NCBI GenBank assembly: GCA_003560215.1
Contig: PWIY01000255.1
Coordinates: 1-15,989 of the forward strand
Direction of reading: 5' to 3'
Length of the DNA stretch: 15,989 nt
Origin: Bacteroidales bacterium
GTDB taxonomy: Bacteria; Bacteroidota; Bacteroidia; Bacteroidales; UBA7960
Positions 10,601 through 15,618 of the stretch are shown here, one piece after another. The position numbers and the translations under genes were made by a program. The notes beneath the pieces are model-generated. The model ran no database searches. It was not told the DNA's origin and saw only the letters and a program-made list of their open reading frames with translations. How positions within the stretch are numbered: position 1 is the first letter of the stretch; every line of letters begins with the position of its first letter.

Positions 10601-10737
10601 ATGACCACCTCTTCTCCGGGAACGGCTTTAACATCGGCAATGTTAATGGACGAGGAGGGCTCACTGCCCGATATGGCTGCTGAGGAAAGGAGAATGGAAA
10701 GCAGACAGGAGATCAGAAGGGTAAATGATGTTTTCAT
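7645..10737 (-). CDS. Secreted cohesin-like / InlB-repeat protein, T9SS type A cargo
   Basis: The 1030-residue product starts at ATG 10737. A GTG 30 bp upstream is open but would put ten polar residues before the signal peptide, so it was not used. A signal peptide covers residues 1-24 or so. A cohesin-like beta domain follows at about 30-165. Eight InlB-type bacterial repeats (motifs such as G-Y-x-F-x-x-W and a closing AxF) lie near 173-244, 251-320, 405-486, 488-563, 567-635, 639-720, 723-797 and 801-870. PEGA/carboxypeptidase-regulatory-like domains (GxYxFxGxLPGxYxY) lie at about 328-402 and 874-946. The C-terminus, about 951-1030, is a type A T9SS sorting domain (MYPNPAS, NLTPGIYML, final RLMIR). 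The protein is expected to be exported and surface-attached or released. The domains suggest adhesion or scaffolding; no catalytic domain is seen. Confidence 0.92.
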   Translation of the reverse strand: MKTSFTLLISCLLSILLSSAAISGSEPSSSINIADVKAVPGEEVVIPITVEGFDEVNVIQIFLYFNNSVARCLSVDNLHPDISNAMTNITDSLFMLSWYNISRSASISDGGKLLDLRFSFCTDATACEKYGSHTDLIFIPSHTFINGPAPDFDNIPLKHNHGSLSARDISMVYLEVDVEGKGKVMVDGKAYSGPVPADAGSTFSLDAVPEGDWVFEGWSGAVSGSKSSVNILMDGDRNVSARFVESEPEKFQVSTSVVPADKGTTRGAGTYEDGQQASVEAKPVSGYEFLHWKEGSNVVSESLEYTFTVKKNRNLVAHFQEVEAPKPESVAVTFNLYDQEGEGLTGASITFDGNTNSRGSYHFEGVLPGTYDYKVVKTGYHSKTGKIEVKEGDVTKDIFLTEKYYTVTFEVADGNGVILAQLGDKSIVSGEKVQEGRDVGFTADPADGYSVKEWRINGKIVSGNTNVSLVVKDLDKNINVTIGFVPPDYRLRTVADPGEGGSVKRVPNRTRYQAGAEVEVKATAASGYVFLHWRGSDGKIRSTDCSYIHTVAPHNETLTAVFEIADYRVRTTSNPAVGGVLSGSGTYAHGESVTLEASAHEGYYFVNWTEEGQEVSTDATYRFVADQDRSLEANFGVMSYAVDFDVDGEGGRLEARTDGGLIASGDEIDHGEAIFFKALPDAHYRIDSWTVNGETLDGQTEDTLVIESVDADVHVGVSFVPAEYKLILNVQPSDAGRASVNPDRSHFRAGDEVLTEADASTGYDFVHWLSQGEKVESTESSFAFTMPGEDVELTAVFELRTYRIDAMVSSDRGGDVSGQGEWAHGESVTLEASAHEGYYFVNWTEEGQEVSTDATYRFVADQDRSLEANFAKLTWQLSFCVQCTDGNDIPDAVVTLDGETFRKGQYEFDGLLPGNYNYIIRREGFAPQEGSVSLNGGDVVKSVGLEPEPFEMKMYPNPASEHVWLEFNIEDNSHVTLVLYNMEGRVVRKEQINQSGNVRARIDVYNLTPGIYMLTLQGDRVYPVQRLMIR
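8129..8271 (-). repeat. Duplicated InlB-type repeat segment, copy A
   Basis: These 143 bp encode residues 823-870 of the type A cargo protein. They match 8834-8976 at 141 of 143 positions by hand count, and both differences are synonymous. The offset is 705 bp (235 codons), in frame. Confidence 0.92.
8834..8976 (-). repeat. Duplicated InlB-type repeat segment, copy B
   Basis: This is the second copy, encoding residues 588-635. The other InlB-type repeats in the same protein share only family motifs, so this pair points to a recent copy event or gene conversion rather than old expansion. Confidence 0.92.
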
Positions 10738-10950
10738 AATCTGTTCTTTTGGATGACTTCCCCCCACAATCTTCTCCCTTATAGCCTTTTACCGATAATC
10801 AACGTCCGATACGGGTGTAGAGGTAAATTCGTCAGGGCTTCAAACAGCCGGTGATCTGTTTAGCAATCCTGTAAATGTTTTGATGACACCAGTCAGGAAA
10901 GCCTGACAAGCAATACCGTTAAAAAACTATACGAAATGTAGTAAAATAAT

Positions 10951-11030
10951 GTTACAAAAACCTACATCTTTGTAGGTTTTTTTTGATTTTTTTGTAAGCA
11001 TTCAGGAGTTTTTTGTAGGCGTAAAACCTA
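10951..11030. repeat. Degenerate direct repeat with T-tracts, copy 1
   Basis: This copy begins with GTTACAAAAACC and runs through TTTGTAGG, a T-run, GA, another T-run and GTAAG. It aligns with 11191-11270 at an offset of about 240 bp. The core at 10969-10998 is nearly identical to 11211-11238 apart from T-run length. The surrounding sequence is only partly alike. Confidence 0.6.
10956..10981. terminator. Bidirectional terminator-like hairpin
   Basis: Arms AAAAACCTACA (10956-10966) and TGTAGGTTTTT (10971-10981) pair perfectly around a 4-nt loop. A T-run follows on the plus strand and five T's lie on the minus strand. It sits about 220 bp upstream of the 1030-residue gene. It could stop read-through from the right or act in that gene's leader; the sequence does not decide which. 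Confidence 0.5.
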
Positions 11031-11031
11031 C

Positions 11032-11069
11032 ATTGCGTGTCTTTATATACGTACAACACGCAATTTTTT
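11032..11069 (+). terminator. Possible terminator hairpin
   Basis: Arms ATTGCGTGT (11032-11040) and ACACGCAAT (11056-11064) pair perfectly around a 15-nt loop. The last arm runs into six T's on the plus strand. No plus-strand gene lies just upstream, so its function is unclear. Confidence 0.35.
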
Positions 11070-11190
11070 GCAGTTAGAACAGGGAATTCAGACCACTTGT
11101 CGCACTTATCATGCCCATGGATATATAAATAGGAGGATATGTGAAGGGCACGATATTTAACACCATGTTATACGGGAAGAAAACAGGAAA

Positions 11191-11270
11191 GTTTCAGAAA
11201 CCCGCATCAATTTGTAGGTTTTTTTGATTTTTTGTAAGGGATTCCTTACAGGCGGAAGGTGTAAAAAAAA
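11191..11270. repeat. Degenerate direct repeat with T-tracts, copy 2
   Basis: This is the second copy of the T-tract repeat, with core 11211-11238. It lacks the CCTACA left arm found in copy 1, so it does not form the same hairpin, but it carries its own TGTAAGG/CCTTACA inverted repeat at 11233-11250. It abuts the strong terminator. Confidence 0.6.
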
Positions 11271-11308
11271 CCTTCCCGATTGTGGTGCAACACAACCGGG
11301 AAGGTTTT
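11263..11308 (-). terminator. Strong rho-independent terminator for the small cohesin-like gene
   Basis: Arms AAAACCTTCCCG (11267-11278) and CGGGAAGGTTTT (11297-11308) pair perfectly, and after one mismatch five more inner pairs form (11280-11284 with 11291-11295). Read on the minus strand, the stem ends in eight T's, the classic intrinsic terminator form. The nearest gene that would use it ends at 11562, about 250 nt earlier in transcription, so that transcript would have a long 3' untranslated region. Confidence 0.8.
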
Positions 11309-11561
11309 GAATTAATGTTCACTTAAACTATTTAATGATTCAGGGCCTCCCGCATTCAGGGAGGCTCACCCATCCCTTTAAAATATTTTGTAGTCAAGCT
11401 TGCAAATTTCGGGATAACAAAAAAAAGGATAATGCGGTTCAATCATGAATCAGGAAGCCTGAGTGACTGTATCTGTTCCAAATACCGTGGAAAAACAACT
11501 ACGGCGCATTGATAGCCGGCAGCTGGATAAACCAACCAAGCCAGATCCACTATCTGTCCGG

Positions 11562-12161
11562 CTAGAAAATCCGGATCGCTCTGATGACAATGAAAATTCC
11601 AATCAGCCCAAAACCAATGAAAAGCGCCCACTGCGAAACAGGAATGGGTCTTATTAATTCGGATATTGAACCGTCGATAAATTCGGCATTATGCGGAATA
11701 GCATCATCGCAACGTGAAATTTCTATTGCATCTATATCACCTACCCCTGCATCAAACGCAATAGGAGAAGATCCACCGGAATACTCAAACTCTATATAAA
11801 AAAGAGTGACGTCACCAATTATATTGGCATTATTATTCTCCCAATTAAAGACCAAATACCCGGGGGCGCTATCAATAGTCCCTTCAGGAAATTCAGAAAC
11901 ATCAATGGTTGCTGAATGAAACCCCACAAAATCCAACACTCCTGCATTAAATGACATCCCAAATTCAAAGGAACAAACACCTTCAGAATCAGTAAGTGCA
12001 TCTGTAGCATCCATATAAACAGGAATTAAAACATTCGTATTGGCATAGGCCTCTTTATCTGCAATTTTTACAGTAACATCGGGATCATTGTTATTCTGCC
12101 CCTGCACGTTAATTGCAAGCAACATCCCGAATGCAAAAAATAAAGCGTATAGTTTTTTCAT
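11562..12161 (-). CDS. Small secreted cohesin-like protein with IPTL-like C-terminal tail
   Basis: The 199-residue product has a signal peptide (MKKLYALFF, likely cleavage near residue 21). A beta-rich domain at about 28-168 follows, with the cohesin-like pattern of a VLIPV strand after a short N-terminal strand, a hydrophobic FEFGMSF strand and a VLDFVG strand. Residues 171-199 contain PIPVSQWALFIG, then a hydrophobic span and a basic end (RAIRIF). That arrangement resembles the IPTL-CTERM sorting tail (a P-x-x-S-x-W motif, one membrane helix, then arginines). In that family the tail is thought to be recognised by an exosortase-type enzyme; here assignment is by pattern only. Without processing, it would remain a membrane-anchored exported protein. 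A -7-like promoter lies about 45 bp upstream and a strong terminator downstream, so it appears monocistronic. Cysteines 63 and 151 could form a disulfide. Ligand unknown. Confidence 0.85.
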   Translation of the reverse strand: MKKLYALFFAFGMLLAINVQGQNNNDPDVTVKIADKEAYANTNVLIPVYMDATDALTDSEGVCSFEFGMSFNAGVLDFVGFHSATIDVSEFPEGTIDSAPGYLVFNWENNNANIIGDVTLFYIEFEYSGGSSPIAFDAGVGDIDAIEISRCDDAIPHNAEFIDGSISELIRPIPVSQWALFIGFGLIGIFIVIRAIRIF

Positions 12162-12205
12162 GTCTTAGGTTTTAAAGGGTGGGTGAATACTTATTATTAA
12201 TCTAG

Positions 12206-12213
12206 CAAATGTA
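12206..12213 (-). promoter_or_regulatory. Candidate -7 promoter element of the small cohesin-like gene
   Basis: On the minus strand this reads TACATTTG, matching the Bacteroidota TAnnTTTG element. The implied transcript start is near 12199, giving a leader of about 38 nt. A proper TTTG at the -33 distance is missing; that position falls in a T-run inside the palindrome at 12230-12247. Confidence 0.5.
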
Positions 12214-12229
12214 AAAATTTCATTTCAAA

Positions 12230-12247
12230 TAAAAAAACGTTTTTTTA
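12230..12247. repeat. 18-bp perfect A/T palindrome centred on CG
   Basis: The sequence is T, seven A, CG, seven T, A, and equals its own reverse complement. It lies between the divergent small cohesin-like and nitroreductase genes and overlaps the expected -33 region of the former. It could be a regulator site or an AT-rich upstream element. No other function is visible. Confidence 0.7.
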
Positions 12248-12435
12248 GTCACACAGAAACCTTCTTAATCTACTCAACATGAAAGAATTTAACCTTCAAA
12301 AGCCAGACCTTTTCCGGGAAAATTCGGTTTAACAACCGGAAGTATCAGCATTTTTTTTTATATACTTGTAACAGTCGATCCTTTTTCCGGATCCCGGTGG
12401 TTTGCAAATGATCGCATTATTGAAAACAACATCCC

Positions 12436-13077
12436 ATGACAAAAAAAGCAATAAGCATTCTAATTTTTACCATTATGTCTTTCAGCAACTTATCAGCCTC
12501 CGACGGAGAGGTCATCCGACTTGTTGAACCCCAGAAAACAGGTGGCATGCCACTGCTTGAAGCCCTCGACAACAGGCAGAGCATGCGCAGCTACAGCCAG
12601 GAAGCCCTCAGCGACCAGGATCTGTCCAACCTGTTGTGGGCAGCATTCGGGGTAAACCGCGAAGACGGCAGACGCACCGCCCCGACGGCCAGAAACTGGC
12701 TGCAGTTCGACATTTATGTGATCATGGCCGACGGATGGTATCGTTATGATGCGGAAAAACATGCCCTGATCCGCGGAGGCACAGAAGACCTGCGCGAATT
12801 TGCCGGCACCCAGGATTTCGCCCGGGAAGCCCCGGTAAACCTGATCTTCGTATCGGACCACGACCGCATGAGGGGGGCCGACCGCGAAAAGCGGGATTTC
12901 AATTCCGCCACTGACGTGGGATTCATTTCCCAAAACGTTTACCTGTTTTGCGCCTCCGAAGGCCTGGCCACAGTGGTGCGGGGAATGGTTGACAGGGAAA
13001 AACTCCATGAGGTGCTACAGCTAAGGCCTGCACAACACGTCATCCTGGGGCAAAGTGTAGGGTACCCCGCACAATAA
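12436..13077 (+). CDS. Exported nitroreductase-family (SagB/ThcOx-like) oxidoreductase
   Basis: The 213-residue product begins with a hydrophobic signal peptide (about 1-22, SNLSASDG at the cleavage region). A nitroreductase-fold domain follows. NRQSMRSYS at about 46-54 is the usual N-terminal FMN-phosphate binding motif. APTARNW at about 82-88 corresponds to the APSAxN segment. GFISQNVYLFCASEGLATVVRG at about 162-183 is the conserved helix before the second flavin contact. VILGQSVGYPAQ closes the domain. Such proteins bind FMN and use NAD(P)H, or in SagB/ThcOx relatives oxidise peptide heterocycles; the substrate here cannot be told. No peptide-modification partner genes are nearby. The presence of a signal peptide without twin arginine is unusual for a cofactor-loaded flavoprotein. 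It appears to be a single gene. Confidence 0.88.
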   Translation: MTKKAISILIFTIMSFSNLSASDGEVIRLVEPQKTGGMPLLEALDNRQSMRSYSQEALSDQDLSNLLWAAFGVNREDGRRTAPTARNWLQFDIYVIMADGWYRYDAEKHALIRGGTEDLREFAGTQDFAREAPVNLIFVSDHDRMRGADREKRDFNSATDVGFISQNVYLFCASEGLATVVRGMVDREKLHEVLQLRPAQHVILGQSVGYPAQ

Positions 13078-13090
13078 TTTCATATGAAAA

Positions 13091-13120
13091 CAAAAAAGCC
13101 CCTCCGGGTCGAAGGGGCTT
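13091..13120 (-). terminator. Terminator of tRNA-Arg
   Basis: Arms AAGCCCCT (13096-13103) and AGGGGCTT (13113-13120) pair perfectly around a 9-nt loop. On the minus strand the stem is followed by a run of T's. It starts 2 nt after the 3' end of the tRNA. It could also slow plus-strand transcription from the nitroreductase gene, which ends 19 bp before the stem. Confidence 0.8.
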
Positions 13121-13121
13121 G

Positions 13122-13195
13122 TGATTCCGCCAGGATTCGAACCTGGGACCCACAGCTTAGAAGGCTGTTGCTCTATCCAGCTGAGCTACGGAACC
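13122..13195 (-). tRNA. tRNA-Arg (anticodon TCT)
   Basis: The 74-nt minus-strand sequence folds as a full cloverleaf. Acceptor strands are GGTTCCG and CGGAATC (one G-T pair), with discriminator A. The D-arm has the AGCTGGAT loop region, the anticodon stem is ACAGC/GCTGT with loop CTTCTAA, and the T-arm contains GGTTCGAATCC. The anticodon TCT (bases 13159-13161) reads AGA, and by wobble AGG. The CCA end is not encoded. Confidence 0.97.
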
Positions 13196-13604
13196 ATTAG
13201 AAATTGCCGTGCAATGATGCCTGAAAATACCCGGCAGCGGGAAACTGCCTCAGAATGAATGTTTGCAACTAAAAATCTGTCCGTCTAGTTGCTTGTTTTA
13301 TCCCGGTGCGGCATTGCTGCATTGGCAGTGCTGCGTTTTGCAGTGCAAAGGTACGATTTTACGCTTAATTGTCCAAAATCAGGTTAAAATATCTGCTGCC
13401 GGCTTGCCGGTGCGGACCCGTATCCTTGCGGGATTTGGATGCAAGGGCCAGCTATTTCCTCCGCCTCCCCACCCGCATCGGGCACCAATACCCATAAGAT
13501 TCTGCCCGCAACCAGGCTTTCCCAAAAAAGTTGTGGGAGACGCAACCTCAAGGCATATCCGCAAGATGCAACTGAAGGACATCTCCCCGGAAAACCCGGC
13601 ACCC
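13196..13604. other. Intergenic region with tRNA leader and promoter
   Basis: These 409 bp lie between the tRNA gene and the stop codon of the racemase. The left half holds the tRNA promoter and a leader of about 140 nt. It includes a TGC-rich segment at 13307-13350 and a 13-bp inverted repeat (13337-13349) overlapping the -7 box. From 13380 to 13604 I see no supported gene. A weak hairpin with 4-bp arms followed by T's near 13527-13550 (minus strand) might end the racemase transcript. Confidence 0.6.
13346..13377 (-). promoter_or_regulatory. Bacteroidota-type promoter for tRNA-Arg
   Basis: On the minus strand TTTG at 13374-13377 is followed by 20 nt and then TACCTTTG at 13346-13353. This fits the phylum's primary sigma consensus (TTTG, 19-21 nt, TAnnTTTG). 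Transcription would start near 13338 and reach the mature tRNA end at 13195. No other minus-strand gene lies in between. Confidence 0.85.
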
Positions 13605-14375
13605 CTACTCCTCCCACGGTTTCAGTTTCTCCGGAGCCACTGCATTGATCAGGGCCCTGGCCACAACCATGCTGGAATCAATCACCGGCAAGCCCTCCGC
13701 CCTGGCCTCCTTGTGCACCATCGGAAACTCCGTACACCCGAACACCAGCAGGTCAACCCCACGATCCTTCAGCGACCGGCACGCCCCATACAACAATTCA
13801 AGGGCCTTGTCATAATTCCCGTTTGTCACCGATTTGATTCCATACGCCGAATGGTAAATGGCCGAATGCAGTTTGGCCTGCTCCTTTTCCGTCACATTGA
13901 TCACCTCAAGCCCGTAATCCTCCAGGCTGTCATACAATTTGGTCATATGCGTTCCGGTTGTCCCCAGGATACCAATCCGGGCTGCACCCGGATAATAATG
14001 ACGAATAAACCTCGACACCTCTTCAATCATGTTGAGCAGGCGAATGTTTGTATCATGGGATGACAACTCCTGAAGGATCACATCAAAAATGGGCGACGCA
14101 TGTGCCGAGTTACAGGCAAGCCCGGCCACCTGTACCCCCAGGCGATCCATTTGGAGCAATATCCGCACAATGGCATGGGCAGGATTTTCGTTGACCCGCC
14201 CCATGATAAATGCCGTCCGGTCATTGATCTCAGAAGGAAGAGAGAAAAGCAACTGAGACAGATGCTCCTGGTCACTTCCGGCAAGGGTCTGTGAAATAAT
14301 CTTTGCAGACAGGTCAATTCCGGCACCCGGCCCCATTCCGCCAACAATCCCAATGGTTCCTTTTTTCATGTCCAT
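13605..14375 (-). CDS. Aspartate/glutamate racemase family protein
   Basis: The 256-residue product shows the Asp/Glu racemase fold. It has an N-terminal GIVGGMGPGAG motif (about 8-19). The first catalytic cysteine is Cys88 in ACNSAHA and the second is Cys214 in GCTEFP; the pair acts as the two acid/base thiols in cofactor-independent racemases. GILGTTGT at about 135-142 is the second-domain glycine-rich motif. Both cysteines and their surroundings are intact, so an active racemase or epimerase is likely; whether the substrate is aspartate, glutamate or another amino acid is not visible. No signal peptide is present, so it acts in the cytoplasm. The gene starts 3 bp after the stop of the serine hydrolase, so they are co-transcribed. 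A second in-frame ATG two codons later is an equally good start. Confidence 0.92.
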   Translation of the reverse strand: MDMKKGTIGIVGGMGPGAGIDLSAKIISQTLAGSDQEHLSQLLFSLPSEINDRTAFIMGRVNENPAHAIVRILLQMDRLGVQVAGLACNSAHASPIFDVILQELSSHDTNIRLLNMIEEVSRFIRHYYPGAARIGILGTTGTHMTKLYDSLEDYGLEVINVTEKEQAKLHSAIYHSAYGIKSVTNGNYDKALELLYGACRSLKDRGVDLLVFGCTEFPMVHKEARAEGLPVIDSSMVVARALINAVAPEKLKPWEE

Positions 14376-14378
14376 ATC

Positions 14379-15449
14379 TTATTCCCTGGCCTCCAGAATT
14401 AGTCTTGCCAATGTTCCGAATTCTTCGTGCGATACGCTGTTGGCGCGATCATAGGTGTCTACACGGTGAACAATGATCAGGTCATCGTCCGGGAAGATCA
14501 GCATGTGATGCCCTCCGGCACCCCTGGCAGAATAGGCTCCATCCGGAATATCCACATCAGGATAATGGGGAAAGGTGTTGAAATCCCTGGCCACCCACCA
14601 CATATAACCATATCCGTCCACATCATACAAAGTGGCATCTGAATGGTATCGGGTACTCTCATAAACCCAGTTTTCCGGGATTACCTGGCGGTCTTCCCAC
14701 CGTCCGTTGCGAAGCATCAGCAATCCGAAACGGGCCAGGTCACGGGCATCAATGGCAAACGGATAGGCCGGGTGGATCGACTCTTCGCCCGTCACATACC
14801 AGCCGTCTTCTGCTTCAAACTGCTCCATCCCGATGGGACGGGCAATTTCTTCCTCAATGGCTTCAAAAATATCTTTCCCGGTCTGCTCCATAAAAATGGT
14901 GCCGGCAGCGTTGAAATCCCAGTTGTTGTAGTACCAATGCGTCCCGGGTCGCACAACCAGACCGGTGGGCTTCAGATCCTTCATTCGCTGAGATTCATAC
15001 AGAGCATCATGATAGATGCCTGAGCGCGATTTCATCAGGTCCCTGACCGTTGCCGTACGCTCCATCTCTGTCAGCGGCGGATCATCATCAATGCCCAGAT
15101 CCTCCATGGATGCATCCATGGAAATGGTTCCATCTTCGATATAATTCCCGTACAAAGCACTGAGGAAACTTTTTCGGATGGAATGGGTCATGTATTTGGT
15201 ATCCGTTTCACCCCATTCATCCACAATCATCCCATCGGAAACAATCATCACCGCTGAGGTAGCAATGGTTTCCGAATACTCCCTGGCAAGCGCCAGCCTT
15301 TCAGAGCTAAACCCCAGATCTTCCGGGGTATCTGCCTTGTCCCAGGTTTCACCGGGAAAGCGTTCCACCTCTGTGGCGCATCCGGCCAAAAAAACCGAAA
15401 TCATCAAAAAAGAAAAATAACGTACCATAAATAACAATGTTTTATCCAT
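14379..15449 (-). CDS. Lipoprotein serine hydrolase (class C beta-lactamase fold)
   Basis: The 356-residue product has a lipoprotein signal ending in the lipobox LAGC with Cys24 as the lipidated residue. The hydrolase domain follows. S90-I-R-K93 is the SxxK motif with nucleophile Ser90 and Lys93. Y174-N-N176 fits the YxN motif. GAGGHHMLIFPDDDLIIV (about 310-327) matches the third, KTG-equivalent region with the P-x-x-D-L strand. The family (PF00144) includes D,D-peptidases, D-aminopeptidases, esterases and true beta-lactamases. The GAGGHH third motif argues more for a peptidase or esterase than for an antibiotic-resistance enzyme. It should sit on a membrane facing the periplasm or outside. 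ATG at 15428 (residue 8) is an alternative start giving a more compact signal peptide. The racemase follows after 3 bp. Confidence 0.92.
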   Translation of the reverse strand: MDKTLLFMVRYFSFLMISVFLAGCATEVERFPGETWDKADTPEDLGFSSERLALAREYSETIATSAVMIVSDGMIVDEWGETDTKYMTHSIRKSFLSALYGNYIEDGTISMDASMEDLGIDDDPPLTEMERTATVRDLMKSRSGIYHDALYESQRMKDLKPTGLVVRPGTHWYYNNWDFNAAGTIFMEQTGKDIFEAIEEEIARPIGMEQFEAEDGWYVTGEESIHPAYPFAIDARDLARFGLLMLRNGRWEDRQVIPENWVYESTRYHSDATLYDVDGYGYMWWVARDFNTFPHYPDVDIPDGAYSARGAGGHHMLIFPDDDLIIVHRVDTYDRANSVSHEEFGTLARLILEARE

Positions 15450-15488
15450 AATAAAACCCTAGTAACATATGACCCACTAATAACATTC

Positions 15489-15612
15489 GACCCCTTCGGG
15501 GTCTAACCAACAACTAACAACCGTCAGCGCGCAGCGCTGACCAACCGGAGGGGCGAAGCCACGACTAACCGGAGAGTGCGGAGCACTCGACTAACCGGAG
15601 TGGCGAAGCCAC
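15489..15612. repeat. Tandem array of five short hairpins with differing stems
   Basis: Five inverted repeats with 3-nt loops follow one another. They are 15489-15503 (GACCCC/GGGGTC, loop TTC), 15523-15541 (GTCAGCGC/GCGCTGAC, loop GCA), 15550-15562 (one mismatch, loop GAA), 15574-15588 (GAGTGC/GCACTC, loop GGA) and 15600-15612 (GTGGC/GCCAC, loop GAA). The last three are preceded by the shared string MAACCGGAG (M = A or C) and spaced 24 and 26 bp apart. Related TAAC strings separate the earlier ones. The array fills most of the gap between the P1 peptidase and the serine hydrolase, beginning 6 bp after the peptidase stop on the minus strand. Confidence 0.85.
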
Positions 15613-15618
15613 GACCCG

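Larger units (their letters stand above)
10738..11561. other. Gene-free hairpin-rich intergenic region
   Basis: No convincing coding sequence is present in these 824 bp. The stretch is AT-rich with long T and A runs. Small perfect inverted repeats lie at 10892-10907 (6-bp arms), 10956-10981 (11-bp arms), 11014-11032 (6-bp arms), 11032-11064 (9-bp arms), 11233-11250 (7-bp arms), 11267-11308 (12-bp arms) and 11345-11365 (7-bp arms). Both flanking genes are on the minus strand, so it holds the end of the small cohesin-like transcript and the upstream region of the 1030-residue gene. I could not place a convincing promoter for the latter; a TACATTTC at 10932-10939 (minus strand) is a weak -7 candidate. 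Confidence 0.7.

Noticed and set aside
11141..11227. A 28-codon frame with GTG start just after AGGAGG at 11131-11136.
   Set aside because: Shine-Dalgarno sites carry little weight in this phylum, the frame ends in the T-tract repeat, and the peptide shows no features. The nearby ATG at 11139 is followed at once by a stop.
7645..12161. Cellulosome-type scaffold locus because of two cohesin-like domains.
   Set aside because: No dockerin, carbohydrate-binding or glycoside hydrolase domain is visible, and such cohesin-like domains occur in many secreted proteins without cellulosomes.
12436..13077. Part of a peptide-heterocycle (SagB-type) biosynthesis cluster.
   Set aside because: No precursor peptide, cyclodehydratase or transporter gene is next to it, and the protein carries an export signal.
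13263..14063. A 266-codon open frame on the plus strand.
   Set aside because: It lies mostly antisense to the racemase, whose catalytic motifs are intact. Its translation has no recognisable domain, and its first part is in the tRNA leader and promoter region.
14379..15449. Beta-lactam resistance gene.
   Set aside because: It has the fold and SxxK motif, but the third motif region and lipoprotein form are typical of the broad serine-hydrolase family, so resistance is not supported.
15489..15612. Possible CRISPR-like array.
   Set aside because: The conserved string is about 9-11 bp and the variable parts are self-complementary hairpins, not unique spacers; no cas gene is present.
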